Assembly (NCBI GenBank): GCA_000827325.1
Contig: KN832878.1
Span: forward strand, 1,736,001-1,800,000
DNA: 64,000 nt
DNA from: Oidiodendron maius Zn
Lineage: Eukaryota; Ascomycota; Leotiomycetes; Myxotrichaceae
Reading direction: 5' to 3'
A program made the translations under genes and the position numbers. Numbering within the stretch: position 1 is the first letter of the stretch; the number at the start of each line of letters is the position of its first letter. Shown here in pieces: positions 1 to 10,558 of the stretch. A model generated the notes under the pieces. It was given only the letters and a program-made list of their open reading frames with translations, did not search any database and was not told where the DNA came from.

Positions 1-1
1 T

Positions 2-1810
2 CTCATAAAGGCCTCCGCAGGTGGCGGAGGGAAAGGGATGAGAATTGTTCGTGAAAGGCAGCGGTTCGCAGATGAGCTGGAGAGAGCCAAGTCGGAAGCA
101 CAAAGGTCATTTGGCTCTTCAGACTGCATACTAGAGAAGTATATCGAGAGGAGTAAGCATGTTGAAATTCAGATCCTGGGAGATCGGTATGGGACGGTGG
201 TTTCCCTGTTAGATCGTGAATGCTCCATCCAGCGCCGGCATCAGAAAGTGATTGAGGAGGCGCCATCTCCCTGGCTCTCACCAGATCTACGGAAGCAAAT
301 GAGCACCACGGCAGTTTTAATCGGAAATCTATTAAAGTACGAGAGTGCTGGTACGGTGGAGTTTATTATCGATATCGACACAGCAAACTACTACTTCCTC
401 GAGGTGAACACGCGGATTCAGGTCGAGCATCCAATCACTGAGGAAACTGTTGGATTGGATATCGTTGCTCTCCAAGTTTATATTGCTGGTGGAGGACGAC
501 TAGATGCCTTGGGATATCTCAATAACGGAATGGCCCCCCAGGTTGGACATGCTATCGAATGCCGTCTTTGCGCAGAGGACCCCGCGCGAGACTTCATGCC
601 GGACTTGGGAACCATCGTAAGATGGACACCGGCAACGGAAATATTACCAGCTTCTGAGAGCGAGCATGTTCGATTTGAAACTGGCATCGAGACCGGATCG
701 CAGATTTCGATCAACTTTGACTCCCTTGTAGCAAAGATCGTGGTTTGGGCTCCCACGCGAGAGCTCGCAATTACGAAAATGGTCAAGATGCTCTCCCATA
801 CAGTCTGCATCGGTGTCAGAAGCAACCAGTCTTTTCTCCAGGCCTGCCTCCTCCACCCTAGATTCCATGATCCGGCATACACGACAAGCTTCATACCCGA
901 CCTCATGGAGACGCTTCTCAAGAACCCATTTGTCCCGAGCCTTCTTGAAGCCACCCAGCTGCTCACATTAGCTCCCTCTCTACACCGTAGAATGGCCCAA
1001 GCCGCATCTAGGTCAAGGCCGTTCTCTAGCATCTCGCATGGATTTCGAAACCAAAAGGCAGACCCCGCCAACGTCCAGGCAGATGTTGTGCAGGTTCCAA
1101 GGCAATCCAACTGCGCTTTCATTGTCGAATGGCCGTCTCAGGGTTTTCAATTGCGTGAAGCAAGAACGCGGGCAGTGAACATTATCCCTCTGTCCAATCC
1201 AAACGAAAATACCTCCGCGACCGAAGAAGAAGAGGAAAAATCTAGCTTAATGCTCGCACGTCAATACAACCGCCTCAGCTCACAAGTTCGGAAACTTAAT
1301 AGTTCGACCGACTGCACATCCCAACACCAGGCAAGGATCCAAACACGCAGAAGCGCCATATTTCAGGAAAGCCCGACTTTATCCTGGGATCTCAAGGACT
1401 TTGTACTAGAAGTCGACGCCGAGAGGTATTTCGTATATGCCGCCATCAGCTCCTCCACGTCGGTTTCAGACGCTGGCGGGTATCAGAAGTTCCACGCCCA
1501 TATTCCCGCTCTAGGGACGAATGTTGAGTACTACCTATACTCGTTACTATCTTATGGGGAATCACTAAGGGCAAGCGCAAAGGCATTGTCTGCTGCATTG
1601 GAAGCGAATCCGAGAGCGCCGATGCCATGCAAGGTTCTGAGCGTTTCGAAGAAGGATGGAGACGTTATAGATGCAGGGGAAGTAGGAATGGTTGTTGAAA
1701 GTATGAAGATGGAGATGAATGTGCTGGCTAATACCAAAGGAACGTTTAAGGCAAAGTTTCAGCAGGGAGATGCAGTGGAGGAGGGGAGTGTGTTATTTAC
1801 CGTCACTTGA
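2..1810 (+). CDS. biotin-dependent acyl-CoA carboxylase alpha subunit (biotin carboxylase plus biotin carrier), 5' partial
   Basis: The reading frame is already open at base 2, so the N-terminus lies outside the window. Just before the first internal Met (38) it encodes KASAGGGGKG, the ATP-grasp glycine loop. Downstream are KHVEIQILGD, EVNTRIQVEHPITEE and the biotin carboxylase C-terminal domain (AIECRLCAEDP). After a less conserved middle, a C-terminal biotinyl domain carries VVESMKMEM; the Lys is the biotin site. This order fits methylcrotonyl-CoA or a related carboxylase alpha subunit, which carboxylates biotin with ATP and bicarbonate, probably in the mitochondrion. No intron is needed in the visible part. 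The gene converges on the neighbouring regulator with only about 60 bp between stop codons. The exact acyl-CoA substrate cannot be told from this part. Confidence 0.9.
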   Translation, partial: LIKASAGGGGKGMRIVRERQRFADELERAKSEAQRSFGSSDCILEKYIERSKHVEIQILGDRYGTVVSLLDRECSIQRRHQKVIEEAPSPWLSPDLRKQMSTTAVLIGNLLKYESAGTVEFIIDIDTANYYFLEVNTRIQVEHPITEETVGLDIVALQVYIAGGGRLDALGYLNNGMAPQVGHAIECRLCAEDPARDFMPDLGTIVRWTPATEILPASESEHVRFETGIETGSQISINFDSLVAKIVVWAPTRELAITKMVKMLSHTVCIGVRSNQSFLQACLLHPRFHDPAYTTSFIPDLMETLLKNPFVPSLLEATQLLTLAPSLHRRMAQAASRSRPFSSISHGFRNQKADPANVQADVVQVPRQSNCAFIVEWPSQGFQLREARTRAVNIIPLSNPNENTSATEEEEEKSSLMLARQYNRLSSQVRKLNSSTDCTSQHQARIQTRRSAIFQESPTLSWDLKDFVLEVDAERYFVYAAISSSTSVSDAGGYQKFHAHIPALGTNVEYYLYSLLSYGESLRASAKALSAALEANPRAPMPCKVLSVSKKDGDVIDAGEVGMVVESMKMEMNVLANTKGTFKAKFQQGDAVEEGSVLFTVT

Positions 1811-1872
1811 AAGATTCGATAAAAAATTAATTGTTTTGATACATGTATATAAATGGGACATCACTGTTACCT

Positions 1873-4338
1873 CTAAGCACCGAAGTCCATAGGTGCGCCA
1901 CCAAAGTATGACGTGAATGGAGATAGCCCTTCGAACCCTAGACTTGGATTGGGTGATTGCTCATTGAGCGGAATCGCTGAGCTTGAGATGTAGCGATAGG
2001 AATCGAAGCTAGCTTGATCTGACATTATCGTATTGAATACACGGCTGTAATCTGGTGGCGTGAGACTAAAATTAATGGGAGACGTATTGGATGACTTCAA
2101 GGCGTGGGTCATGTTGTTGTAATCCACCGATGCCCACAGACATTCTAGTTCATCGGCATCCCAACCCTCGCTATTTGGCGAACCCGTAAATAATGAGCTC
2201 GGTGATAGGGACCTTTCAGTCACGGCCCGTAATATTCCACACTATAAACTGTGAGATGAGGTTCGGAGACTCTGGCTGCTGTAGGACGTACCATGTCTAT
2301 TCCGCACTTCCAGTACTGTGAGAACTCCACTAAAAACAAGATGTCTAGCTGTAAGCAGTCCCTTGCCTCCTGACTAATGCTTGCATCCCTGTCGTTCAAG
2401 AATAAAGCATGCACTCCTCCAGCGACAGTTATGCAATATCCAATAAAGGAGTAGAATATGCTGCAGCCGAGACTTCGTGCATCTCTCACCAGCTGGGAGG
2501 TGGCGCGAGCATGCTCTCTGCTGGTCTGAAGGGCCCGGTTAAGGAAGCTCGGGGGCGCTTTCAGATCTTTCCTTTGCAGTTGCTGATATAGGAGAAATGG
2601 GTGGTATAAGAGGCATTGGCAGGTTTGAAAAATGGCGTGGTAAAAGATCAGTGGGCCTGCAAGCTGCATGTCAACCGCACCATCTTGGATGCAGTCTTCT
2701 TCAAGGGAGTCACTGATATTTCGGCCCATATCGAACTGCGTTTCAAGTTGGAGTAGTGCGGTGTAGATAGTGGCAAAATCAGATTTCGAGTCCCATGGCG
2801 GTAATCGACTGTTTAATCTATTACTTTCGTGTATACAGTGCTGGGCGCACCGTCCGAGGATGGAGGCCGTTAGCACTACCAGAGCTAGGCTGCCCGGGTG
2901 CTCAGTGACGACATCTTGTGGCGAGAGCAACTGATCTAGAGTGGGCATCTTTTTGCATGCCCCATTCCTGAACGTGATTTCGTCGCATGGAAGTTGAACC
3001 CGGCAGTGGGCATCAGCGATTGCTGACGGTCTTGCTCGCGAACAAGAACACAGTTTATCGAGGATATAGATGGACCAGAATACTCGACGACGCTCCTCTT
3101 GGTCTGCATATGTCAACGATAAGTCCGGCTCCATCATGAAACAGAGGTCCTGAGCGACCCGGATTGCCATCCCAATTTTAAGCCATGCAGGGTGTCGTCG
3201 GCCGGCTAGAAAAGGGGAAACCAAATGTTAGCACGCACTACTAGTACGCAAATCAGAGTTCAGATCGCACCTGTGTAATCAATGATGGATAACAGTGTTA
3301 TGGTTTGGCATATATGGATATCGGGATCGCTCTCTGTTTCAAACCAAGACGATAACAGAAGTTTCCAGGACTGGCTGGCGTACATGGCCGTTGCTTCGCG
3401 TTTGGCACTTCCGTAGTAAGGGTCATCCGAAAAACGTAGGGCGGCAGCCAGGACTGCAAATTTGAGATGGTCAGGTAAATGACCGCCAGCGAATCGTTGC
3501 CTAAAGTTTCCTTCGTGGAAGAAGCAGTACGGTTGGTTTTGCACTCGCGCAAAGTAGATATCGACGAGGGAGGATACAATATGAGGAGGTGGAAGAGTCC
3601 GGTATGAACTGCACAAGTAAGCCTGGTTTCATTTTATCACTTCGGTATCTCTTACTTGGTACGGGGATGAGCGTCGCTTGATGTTGATGTTGAAGCGTTC
3701 AAAGACGTTTGTTGGTGCCGGGGACTCTTATTCATCGGAGGAGATGATCTATCCGGGCTTGCAGCAAGACGGGAGTCAATTGAAGGGGACGATGGCAGTG
3801 GCTCAGTGTTTCCTCGATTGATCAAAGCAGGAAGAAGGCTGCGTAATCTATATCAGCTCGAATACGATATGAGGCCGACCCGGAGTGGTCCGTACGCATT
3901 CAGGGTCGTGGTCAAATTATCTAGTTTCACCTCGATCGCCGCGACTCGGGTCGATAGAACGCTCTATAAGTCGCAATGGGTTGGTGAGATGATCCCCACA
4001 GGATGGAAGTTATGCACTGACATCAGCAACCCTCGTTCCGTAATCAACTGCATTTCCCACCTCATCGTGCGTATCGTTGGCGGGGTTCGGCTTCTCTCCT
4101 ACACTGTCCCAACGGCAATCTTGCGACAGGCGCTTACAGTATCCGCACACCGGGCGCTCACCAGAACACTTAGCCTTCTTCCTCCTATGTATACATGTGA
4201 GTGATGAGGGGGCTATGAGTGTTGCTCTACGGATTACCTGCAGTTGGTACACGCCTTCTGAATTCGCCTGATGGCACGGTACTCGCCAGGTGGTTCTCTG
4301 CCAGGAGGCATGTCGCCAGGGGTTACGATGCAGTCCAT
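1873..4338 (-). CDS. Zn2Cys6 fungal-specific transcription factor, seven exons
   Basis: Exons inferred from GT-AG sites are 4338-4238, 4184-4022, 3963-3896, 3847-3656, 3608-3271, 3205-2292 and 2241-1873. They sum to 2145 nt (714 aa) with one open frame. The first intron splits the zinc cluster: CTNCR | RKKAKCSGERPVCGYCKRLSQDC, a binuclear Zn2Cys6 DNA-binding domain near residues 30-60. A short RVAAIEVKLDNL segment may be a dimerisation coil. The middle has the fungal transcription-factor domain (HIVSSLVDIYFARVQNQPYCFFHE, then RRRVFWSIYILDKL). ATG 4338 was chosen as the first in-frame Met; ATG 4311 is an alternative. Its target is unknown. Its neighbours are an acyl-CoA carboxylase and a dead acetate permease, so acyl or organic-acid metabolism is a possible but unproven theme. 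Confidence 0.85.
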
Positions 4339-4844
4339 ATACACATGGAGGAATAGACAGGGCGTGTGAGTATGCGCGGATATTTAAGAGTCGTCTGAGT
4401 GGTGGTGGTTGTGAATTGTATAGAGGTAAGGTAAGGTAAGGTGGGTAAAAGAAGCAATGTCGTCAACCCCCTTCCCCCGCTTCGTCGACGTTACTGCTTC
4501 CGTCATGTGGCGCTCCGCCCGCTACCCAACAAGATACAGTATTGTGATTAAACAAGCAGCCAAGGATTCGGGGCGGAATTCAGGCTCGTGTTACAAAAAC
4601 ACCACAGATGCTGACATAACCGAAGTGGCAATGATTTACTAACACCTAGGTGATGCTGCGACCAATCAAGTCCCGTGCCGCGAAATCCGTGTCTGGACGG
4701 ATACGGTCCGGGTGACCTACGCCTCCCAAACCACTAAAGCCGACGAGAGTGAGGGGGGACGGGGTAGTCGGGGCGCATCTACCACTTATTGATCGTGTTC
4801 GGTAACGTTATGTTGTGTAAGGTATTCTGTACGAAGAACTCCAT
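4339..4844. other. intergenic region
   Basis: Upstream of the regulator ending at 4338. It holds a short GGTAA-type direct repeat near 4425-4442. Short open frames here have no coding features and no gene is supported. Confidence 0.5.
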
Positions 4845-5003
4845 TTGCCTCCTATAAATCCCAAGGCGCATCCTTCTCGGACTCCTCTCCCCCTGCTGCT
4901 ACGTTCCCATCTTGTCAATCAGCTTCCTCTCTTTCCTTGTACAATTACCTCCGACAAGCTCGCCACTCACAGCTATATCCCTTTGACGGTAGCTTCCAAT
5001 GGT
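4845..5003 (+). promoter_or_regulatory. relict promoter and leader of the acetate-permease pseudogene
   Basis: A TATAAATC box at about 4853 is followed by a C/T-rich stretch (CTCTCCCCCTGCTGC and similar), the usual look of a fungal core promoter and 5' leader. It lies about 150 bp before the ATG of the broken permease gene at 5004, so the promoter appears to have survived while the coding region was destroyed. Confidence 0.45.
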
Positions 5004-5330
5004 ATGTCGGACACCAAGATAGTCGATTAGGGCCACCACGACACTCTTTGCCAAATTCAGACTGGTGCTAGTATCGCCGTTCCCCGAGAGTTGTTTGAAC
5101 AACTCTACTTGTCTCCCCAGAACAAAGCGAAGGGGCATCTTCGAAAGACTTTTGCTAACCCTACTTTGCTGTAAGTTGAACGTGCCACGACCCATAGTAT
5201 CACACAGCTTCATAGAGTGCTAAGACAATCTCAGTTTGTCTTGCTGGATATTTGGTCAGTTCTACACGGTTGGCGTTGCGACTTGATGGGGTGCAGAGGC
5301 TCTGGAGGTGATGGAGCAGCTACTATAACT
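5004..5330 (+). pseudogene. GPR1/FUN34/YaaH-type acetate permease, 5' fragment
   Basis: From ATG 5004 the frame reads MSDTKIVD, then an in-frame TAG (5028-5030), then a cytosolic N-terminal tail ending in PRELFEQLYLSP and LRKTFANPTLL. These resemble the region just before the first membrane helix of fungal ammonium/acetate outward permeases. A GTAAGT donor at about 5171 and TCTCAG acceptor at about 5233 give the expected intron. After it LAGYLVSST is read in one frame and LMGCRGSGGDGAATI in another, so a one-base frameshift lies near 5275-5285. Homology stops at about 5330, where AT-rich DNA begins; the remaining helices are missing. It cannot make a transporter. Confidence 0.7.
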
Positions 5331-5864
5331 TAATCTTAATAATAGTCTATACTAATCTTAGCTATCTTATACTCTAATATTAGTACTAAAATTCACTAAC
5401 TTTAGTTTTATATTCTAAGTTTATAAATTAATATTACGCTTTTACCCTATAGCCTCTTTGCTTATACCATAATATATAGTACTATTCTAGAGTAAAATAA
5501 TCAAATGTAACTGCTCTATACTGCTAACTAGTAGCCAATAAGGAGGAAGAATTTGATAGGCTTGATCGCACGATATAAGAATAATGATCATGATATTAAG
5601 GGTTAAGGCTGAAAATTGTAAGAATATTCTAAGTTAAGAGGATATTCTTAGGCTTCACTAAAATTTGCTCGGTGCTTATCGTTGTATTCTTATTGGTCAA
5701 GTATTCTTATCTGGAGGATTCTTCTTCCGAGAGTTTACTGTACTGACTAGGTGCAGGGTACCAAAAGTGCTGAATTCAGACCCTAAGCTGACCTGATTGA
5801 CTTTCTTTGTCAATGCTATAAATGTCACGAGGAGACTTGCCCGGAAGTGACGTCGGAAATTCTC
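5331..5864. other. AT-rich intergenic DNA, possible RIP-mutated repeat
   Basis: The first 350 bases are very AT-rich with repeated TAGTACTA/CTTATA-like words and stops in all frames. It starts exactly where the permease homology ends, suggesting a repeat insertion or deletion breakpoint. No gene is visible. Confidence 0.5.
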
Positions 5865-8800
5865 CTACACAGGAACCCCCATTACATCTTGAATGGAAAA
5901 TAGCTCCACTGATTGTAATGTGACATTCCCTCCAGCTGTAGACAAGTAGAGGCCATCAGAAGTCTGTGCTGGAAAAATGAGATCAGATATGACTGCCTGT
6001 CCTATTCCGCCGAACACCTCAACAGAGCACTCGTCTACCAAGGCCCGCAAGTTTACTACCCCGTTTGCATCGGGCTGGAAAATTTTCACATGAACCCCGC
6101 CAGCAGCAGGATCATACGAGATATTACCACTTGAAGTGCGATCGACTTGCAGCTCCGCACTGGACTGGACGTATCTAATCACAGTTTGATCTGTTTCTCC
6201 CACGCGAACTGCAAGAGAGAGCGTTGAACCGGTGGTTGGAATATAGGAGATGCGGATGTCCAGTGCCTTGCCGTGAATATCTGAAAGCAGCGTTTGCCCA
6301 GGCGCAAGGATTTGATTCGTTAGATTGGTGACTGAGGTGCTAACCGTGTGCAGTTCAGAAACAGGCAGCTGAAGAAAAGTCAAATTCCCGTTCAACTCCT
6401 CAAGCGTCAAGGTGCGGGGGAATGAAAGCATGCCCTTCCACGTATTGGTCGGCGGGTTGGTACCGTAGCTGTTCATAACCGCGGCAAGAATTCTACGCCC
6501 GTCGGACGCAGGAACATTCACCCAACTCATGGCGCCATCCCAATCTCGTCCGTAATCAAGCCATACGGTAGATTCAACGACTGGGTTCGCCGTGAATACC
6601 GTCCCGTTGAATGATCCGGTAATTCCCACAACCCCATTGCCACCAGCAGGAGACCCATTCGCCGGAGTAAACATCAAGACCCAGGTCGTAAGCGACGTAC
6701 CCTCGATCGGAAGTTCAAAAAAGTCCGGCACCTCCCACCCAGTAGCTCCTGATGGAAATCCAGAGATATCGCTAGCCGTAAGGTCACTCACCCATGTCCA
6801 GCTCACCGCGTCAGCAGACGTCCAGAAAGTAACTTTGTCCTGGCCTCCGTGGGCGAGAACCATAACCCACAAACCAGTTGGTTCGTAGAAGAACACTTTC
6901 GGGTCCCGCGCCTCTAAGCCTCCCGTTGTGTCGTGCGGTGCCTCCTGTGCCTGGGATATGATAGGATTGCCTACGAACTTGGCATAATTTGCCCCTTGGT
7001 CTAGGCTATACGCAAGCCGTTGATCTTGCACCCCGGTAGAGGGAAAGTAGCCGGTATAGAAGGCAAGGTAAGGTGGGTTCGCAGCCGTGCCCAAACCAGA
7101 CCTGTTTACATCGTCGTACCAAGAGGTCCCCGTAAAACATTGGATATTATCCTCATCCGGGAGCGCCACAGGTAGATATTCCCAGTGAAGTAGGTCGGCG
7201 CTGGTTGAATGTCCCCAGCTCATGTTACCCCAGAAGTTTCCGATTGGGTTGTGCTGAAAGAAGAGGTGCCACGTCGAGCCAATCTTGATCAGGCCATTGG
7301 GCTCATTCATCCAGTACTCTTCTGGGCAGAAATGATACGTGGGGCGATAATCGTAAGCGGCGGTGCTTGCCGGAGGAGCGCTAGACGAGGTGGTGGATGA
7401 TGAAGTAGAGATTACGGTAGTTGATAAGGTGGTGGGTGATGAAGTGGAAATCGCGGTAGTAGTCGAAGTCACCCACGAGGCTGTGTCAACGCCAGACGAT
7501 ATGGAGGTCCCATTATTAGCAGAGGTTTGCCAGGCCGACTCGACTGACGTTGCATTAATGAAAACCCCGTCCGTCTCACCTCCAGTTGAAAAGGTCCACA
7601 CCTCAGTTCCATCGTCGTCTGGGAAAATCTGCGCAGTCACCGTAGCTTCCCCTTGGCCTCCAAAGACCTCAACTGACGACCAGTCAAGGAAAATCCGCAT
7701 GGTTACTATACCGCTGCTATCCGGCATCAACGGTGCATAGTGCACACCTGGAAATGTGCTGTCAAACCCAACATCTCCAGAGTTTGTCCGGTCGACAAAG
7801 AGTTGCTTCGTGCTGAAGTCATAACCAACACGTGTTTGCTGAGTAAGATCAGAAGTCGCCCTGAGAATGAGGCCAAACTGGGGCGATGGTGACACTGATA
7901 ATCGGTCAGAAAAGGACAGTGTGATGTCGAGTGTTTTTCCAGATAGTTGCAATGTTTGATTGCCTTCTGGTATCGTATTCCAGGAATCAGTATAGCTGCC
8001 AGTTGTCTCTAGTGAAGCCCAGGCCTCCTGGGGCTGCTGCACTAGGGTTGCTTTACCGTTGATTGTCTGGAGCGATAGCGTCCGCGGAATGGTCATGGCG
8101 CTCCTCCAAGGGGATGTAGGGATTACCGCGCCATATTGCCAGTTGTTCATCCATGCAATGTCTATCCGGTCTGTCGCTGCAAGTCCATTGTAGCTTGTGG
8201 CAGCGTAGAAATCCGGGCCCCAGTCCACCCAGTTGGTGCCATCATCTCCGAGCGTTGAATCGGAGAAGGTGATCTGATCGATTAGGACATGTCCCCAACC
8301 CCCGGTCAACGAATCGACAATTTCAATGGTGGCATTTTGGCCTACAAAACCAGTGACATCCCAGCTTTGCCATGATAGCTGTTCGCTATTAGACCCTGTC
8401 GCAGTACGCACAACCTGGTCTTGAATCACCAAGTTAATGCATTCCTCGTTCGGAAAGTTGCCACCACCGATGAGAAAGCTGATATTTCTATGGGTGATAT
8501 TAAAAGAGATTGAGAGCGTCCCAGTGGTGGCGTCTCCGTTCAAGAAAGTGTTCGCGAGACGGTTGCCAACATAGCCCGTCACAGGGTTCTGACCAGGAAG
8601 TGTCCCTGCAGCTGGGGTCGCTCCAATCAAGCCTCCTGTGGCTTGCCAACCAAGACTCTCAAAGGTGCCAGTACTTTCAAAATCTTCAAAGACAGTGTCG
8701 TCTGAGTTCGAGAAAGTGATATCGTCGATGTTGATGTGCCCCCAGCCACCAGCCAAGAGATCCACAATCTGAATGACGGCAACTTGGCCTATGAAATCGG

Positions 8801-10128
8801 TGACATCCCAAGTTTCCGGTACCAGTGCTTCGTTATTAGAGCCCGTGGCAGTTAGTACAACTTGGTTCCCGATAATCAGGTTGATACATTCTTGATTTGG
8901 GTAGTCTCCACCACCAATGAGGAAATTGATGTTTTGTTGCGTTATGTTAAAGGGTGGCGAGGTGAGGTTTCCAATGGTAGCATCCCCGTTTAAGAACGTG
9001 TTCACAAACCCACTGCCCTCGTACCCAGTTACTGCCTGCTGGCCGGGGAGGCTGCTTTGGGCTGGGCTTGCACCGATCAAGCCCCCCGTGGCCGTCCAAC
9101 CGAGATCAGCGTAGGTGCCGTTGCCGTCGAAGTCTTGGAAAACGACAACATTGCTTGGAGGGGTATCCGCGACGAACTCTGTCCCATCAAAACTCCCTAC
9201 CACGTACTGCGTTCCCGAGCCAACGGTACCCGGAGGCCCGCCAGGGTTGAGTCCGATTTGGGCAACCCATTTAAGGTTCGCCTCATCTCCGTCAAGAGGC
9301 AGCGGGAAGATGTTGGGGCATTCCCACACACCGCCAACAGCATTTACTGGGCCAAATTCACTAACCTGAGTCCAGTCTTTAAGGTTTGTGGAGGTGTAGA
9401 TCAATAGCTTATGGAGCTGAGCCAACGAGACCACCACAACCCACTTCTGGCTGGGATCATGCCAGAATACAAAGGGGTCACGAAAGTTTTCAGCCTGGTC
9501 CGCGTATGCTGCGGGGGGCCTGGGGATGACAGGGTTGCCCACATCATAGGTGGTCCATGTCATCCCTTCATCCAGACTGTACGCTATAGATTGTGCTTGC
9601 TGACCACCAACGACCGACTGTCCGCTTGGCAGATTCTCTGACCCTGGATACTAAGCGGACGAAGGAATTAGCTAGCAGTCATTCCACGGAATAATGCATG
9701 CTTACGTATGAAGTATACATGGCAACGAGTGGAACAGTTCCATTGACACCAAACCCGCTTGTGTTTTCAACGTCTGGAACAGCGGAGCCGGAAAAGAACA
9801 TCTCAGTTACGGTCCCTGGATAGCCACGGGCTAAAAGTGCAATTGGCTGTGGCTCCCAGTAGGTTAGGTCACTACTGGTTGCGTGGCCCCAAGAGATGTC
9901 TCCCCAGGTTGTCCCGTCTGGGTTGTACTGGTAATACATATGGTAGACACCGTTGTAATAAAGCAGTCCGTTTGGGTCATTCATCCAGTTTTGGAGTGGA
10001 GTGAAGTGATATTGAGGACGGTAGATTTCATTATAGCTCTGGGCGCTTGCAAACTGCAAGACGTAGATCCCAAGAGTCAAGGCAAGACGACCAAAGTTAG
10101 CCATTGCAGGAGGTTTAATGAGGATCAT
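5865..10128 (-). CDS. secreted tandem-domain GH32 fructan hydrolase (two GH32 modules with two inserted beta-sandwich modules)
   Basis: Exons 10128-9706 and 9650-5865 (55-nt intron) encode 1402 aa. A signal peptide lies at about residues 9-30, so ATG 10104 may be the true start. The first GH32 module has WMNDPNG (48-54; Asp51 nucleophile), FRDP (197-200) and ECP (251-253; Glu acid/base). Between QYVVGSFDG and [10 protein letters not shown], where the beta-propeller is normally continuous, two similar modules of about 145 aa are inserted (about 311-460 and 461-606; shared FLIGGG, ECINL, GGWGH). A GH32 C-terminal sandwich and an S/T-rich linker (about 850-905) follow. The second GH32 module has WMNEPNG (921-927), ARDP (about 1055-1058) and EVP (1114-1116). 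The family hydrolyses beta-fructosides such as sucrose, inulin or levan outside the cell. The second nucleophile is Glu instead of Asp, so its activity is doubtful. Confidence 0.9.
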
Positions 10129-10558
10129 CTCAGGCGGGGCTCAGATGCTCTCAAGGCAACAAATAACAGAATGATCTGAAAAGCAAAAAAATTGAGTCGA
10201 AGTTCCACCAAATGTAGAGTAAAGTGCCGCCTTTTATATCCAAGAAACACATCTAGGAACCACAGCCCAAATTGCTTCCCTGCACCTACCCCGTATTATA
10301 TTGAGAGAATGCGGAGAGGATGTTCTCGAAGCAATCTAAATTTCATTTGAGTAGCTGCAGGTAAACCTATCCTCCACCTTCCTGAATATACCTAATGTAG
10401 TGTGAGCAACTCTTGCTCCTATCAATCTGTGCACCACGATTTCGGGCTGATCCAATTCGGTTATCGCTGTTAATTTCCGACCTCCGCTAGCTTCTGCCCT
10501 ACTGCAGGGTGTCCTCGGGAAGAATATATTGAAAGAGCGGGACGGATGATCAACGGAA
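10129..10558 (-). promoter_or_regulatory. promoter region of the tandem GH32 gene
   Basis: Read on the minus strand, a TATAAAAG box lies at 10238-10231, about 105-135 bp before the candidate start codons. The region further upstream ends at the inverted repeat of a transposon at about 10559, so any more distal control sites have been displaced by that insertion. Confidence 0.5.

Noticed and set aside
478-1122. 214-codon minus-strand frame opposite the acyl-CoA carboxylase
   Set aside because: It lies fully within a recognised coding region on the other strand and shows no domain; it is an antisense shadow.
10129-10558. Inulin/amylose regulator type CGG-N8-(C/A)GG site before the GH32 gene
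   Set aside because: CGG triplets occur near 10440-10490 but the spacing does not fit the published consensus.
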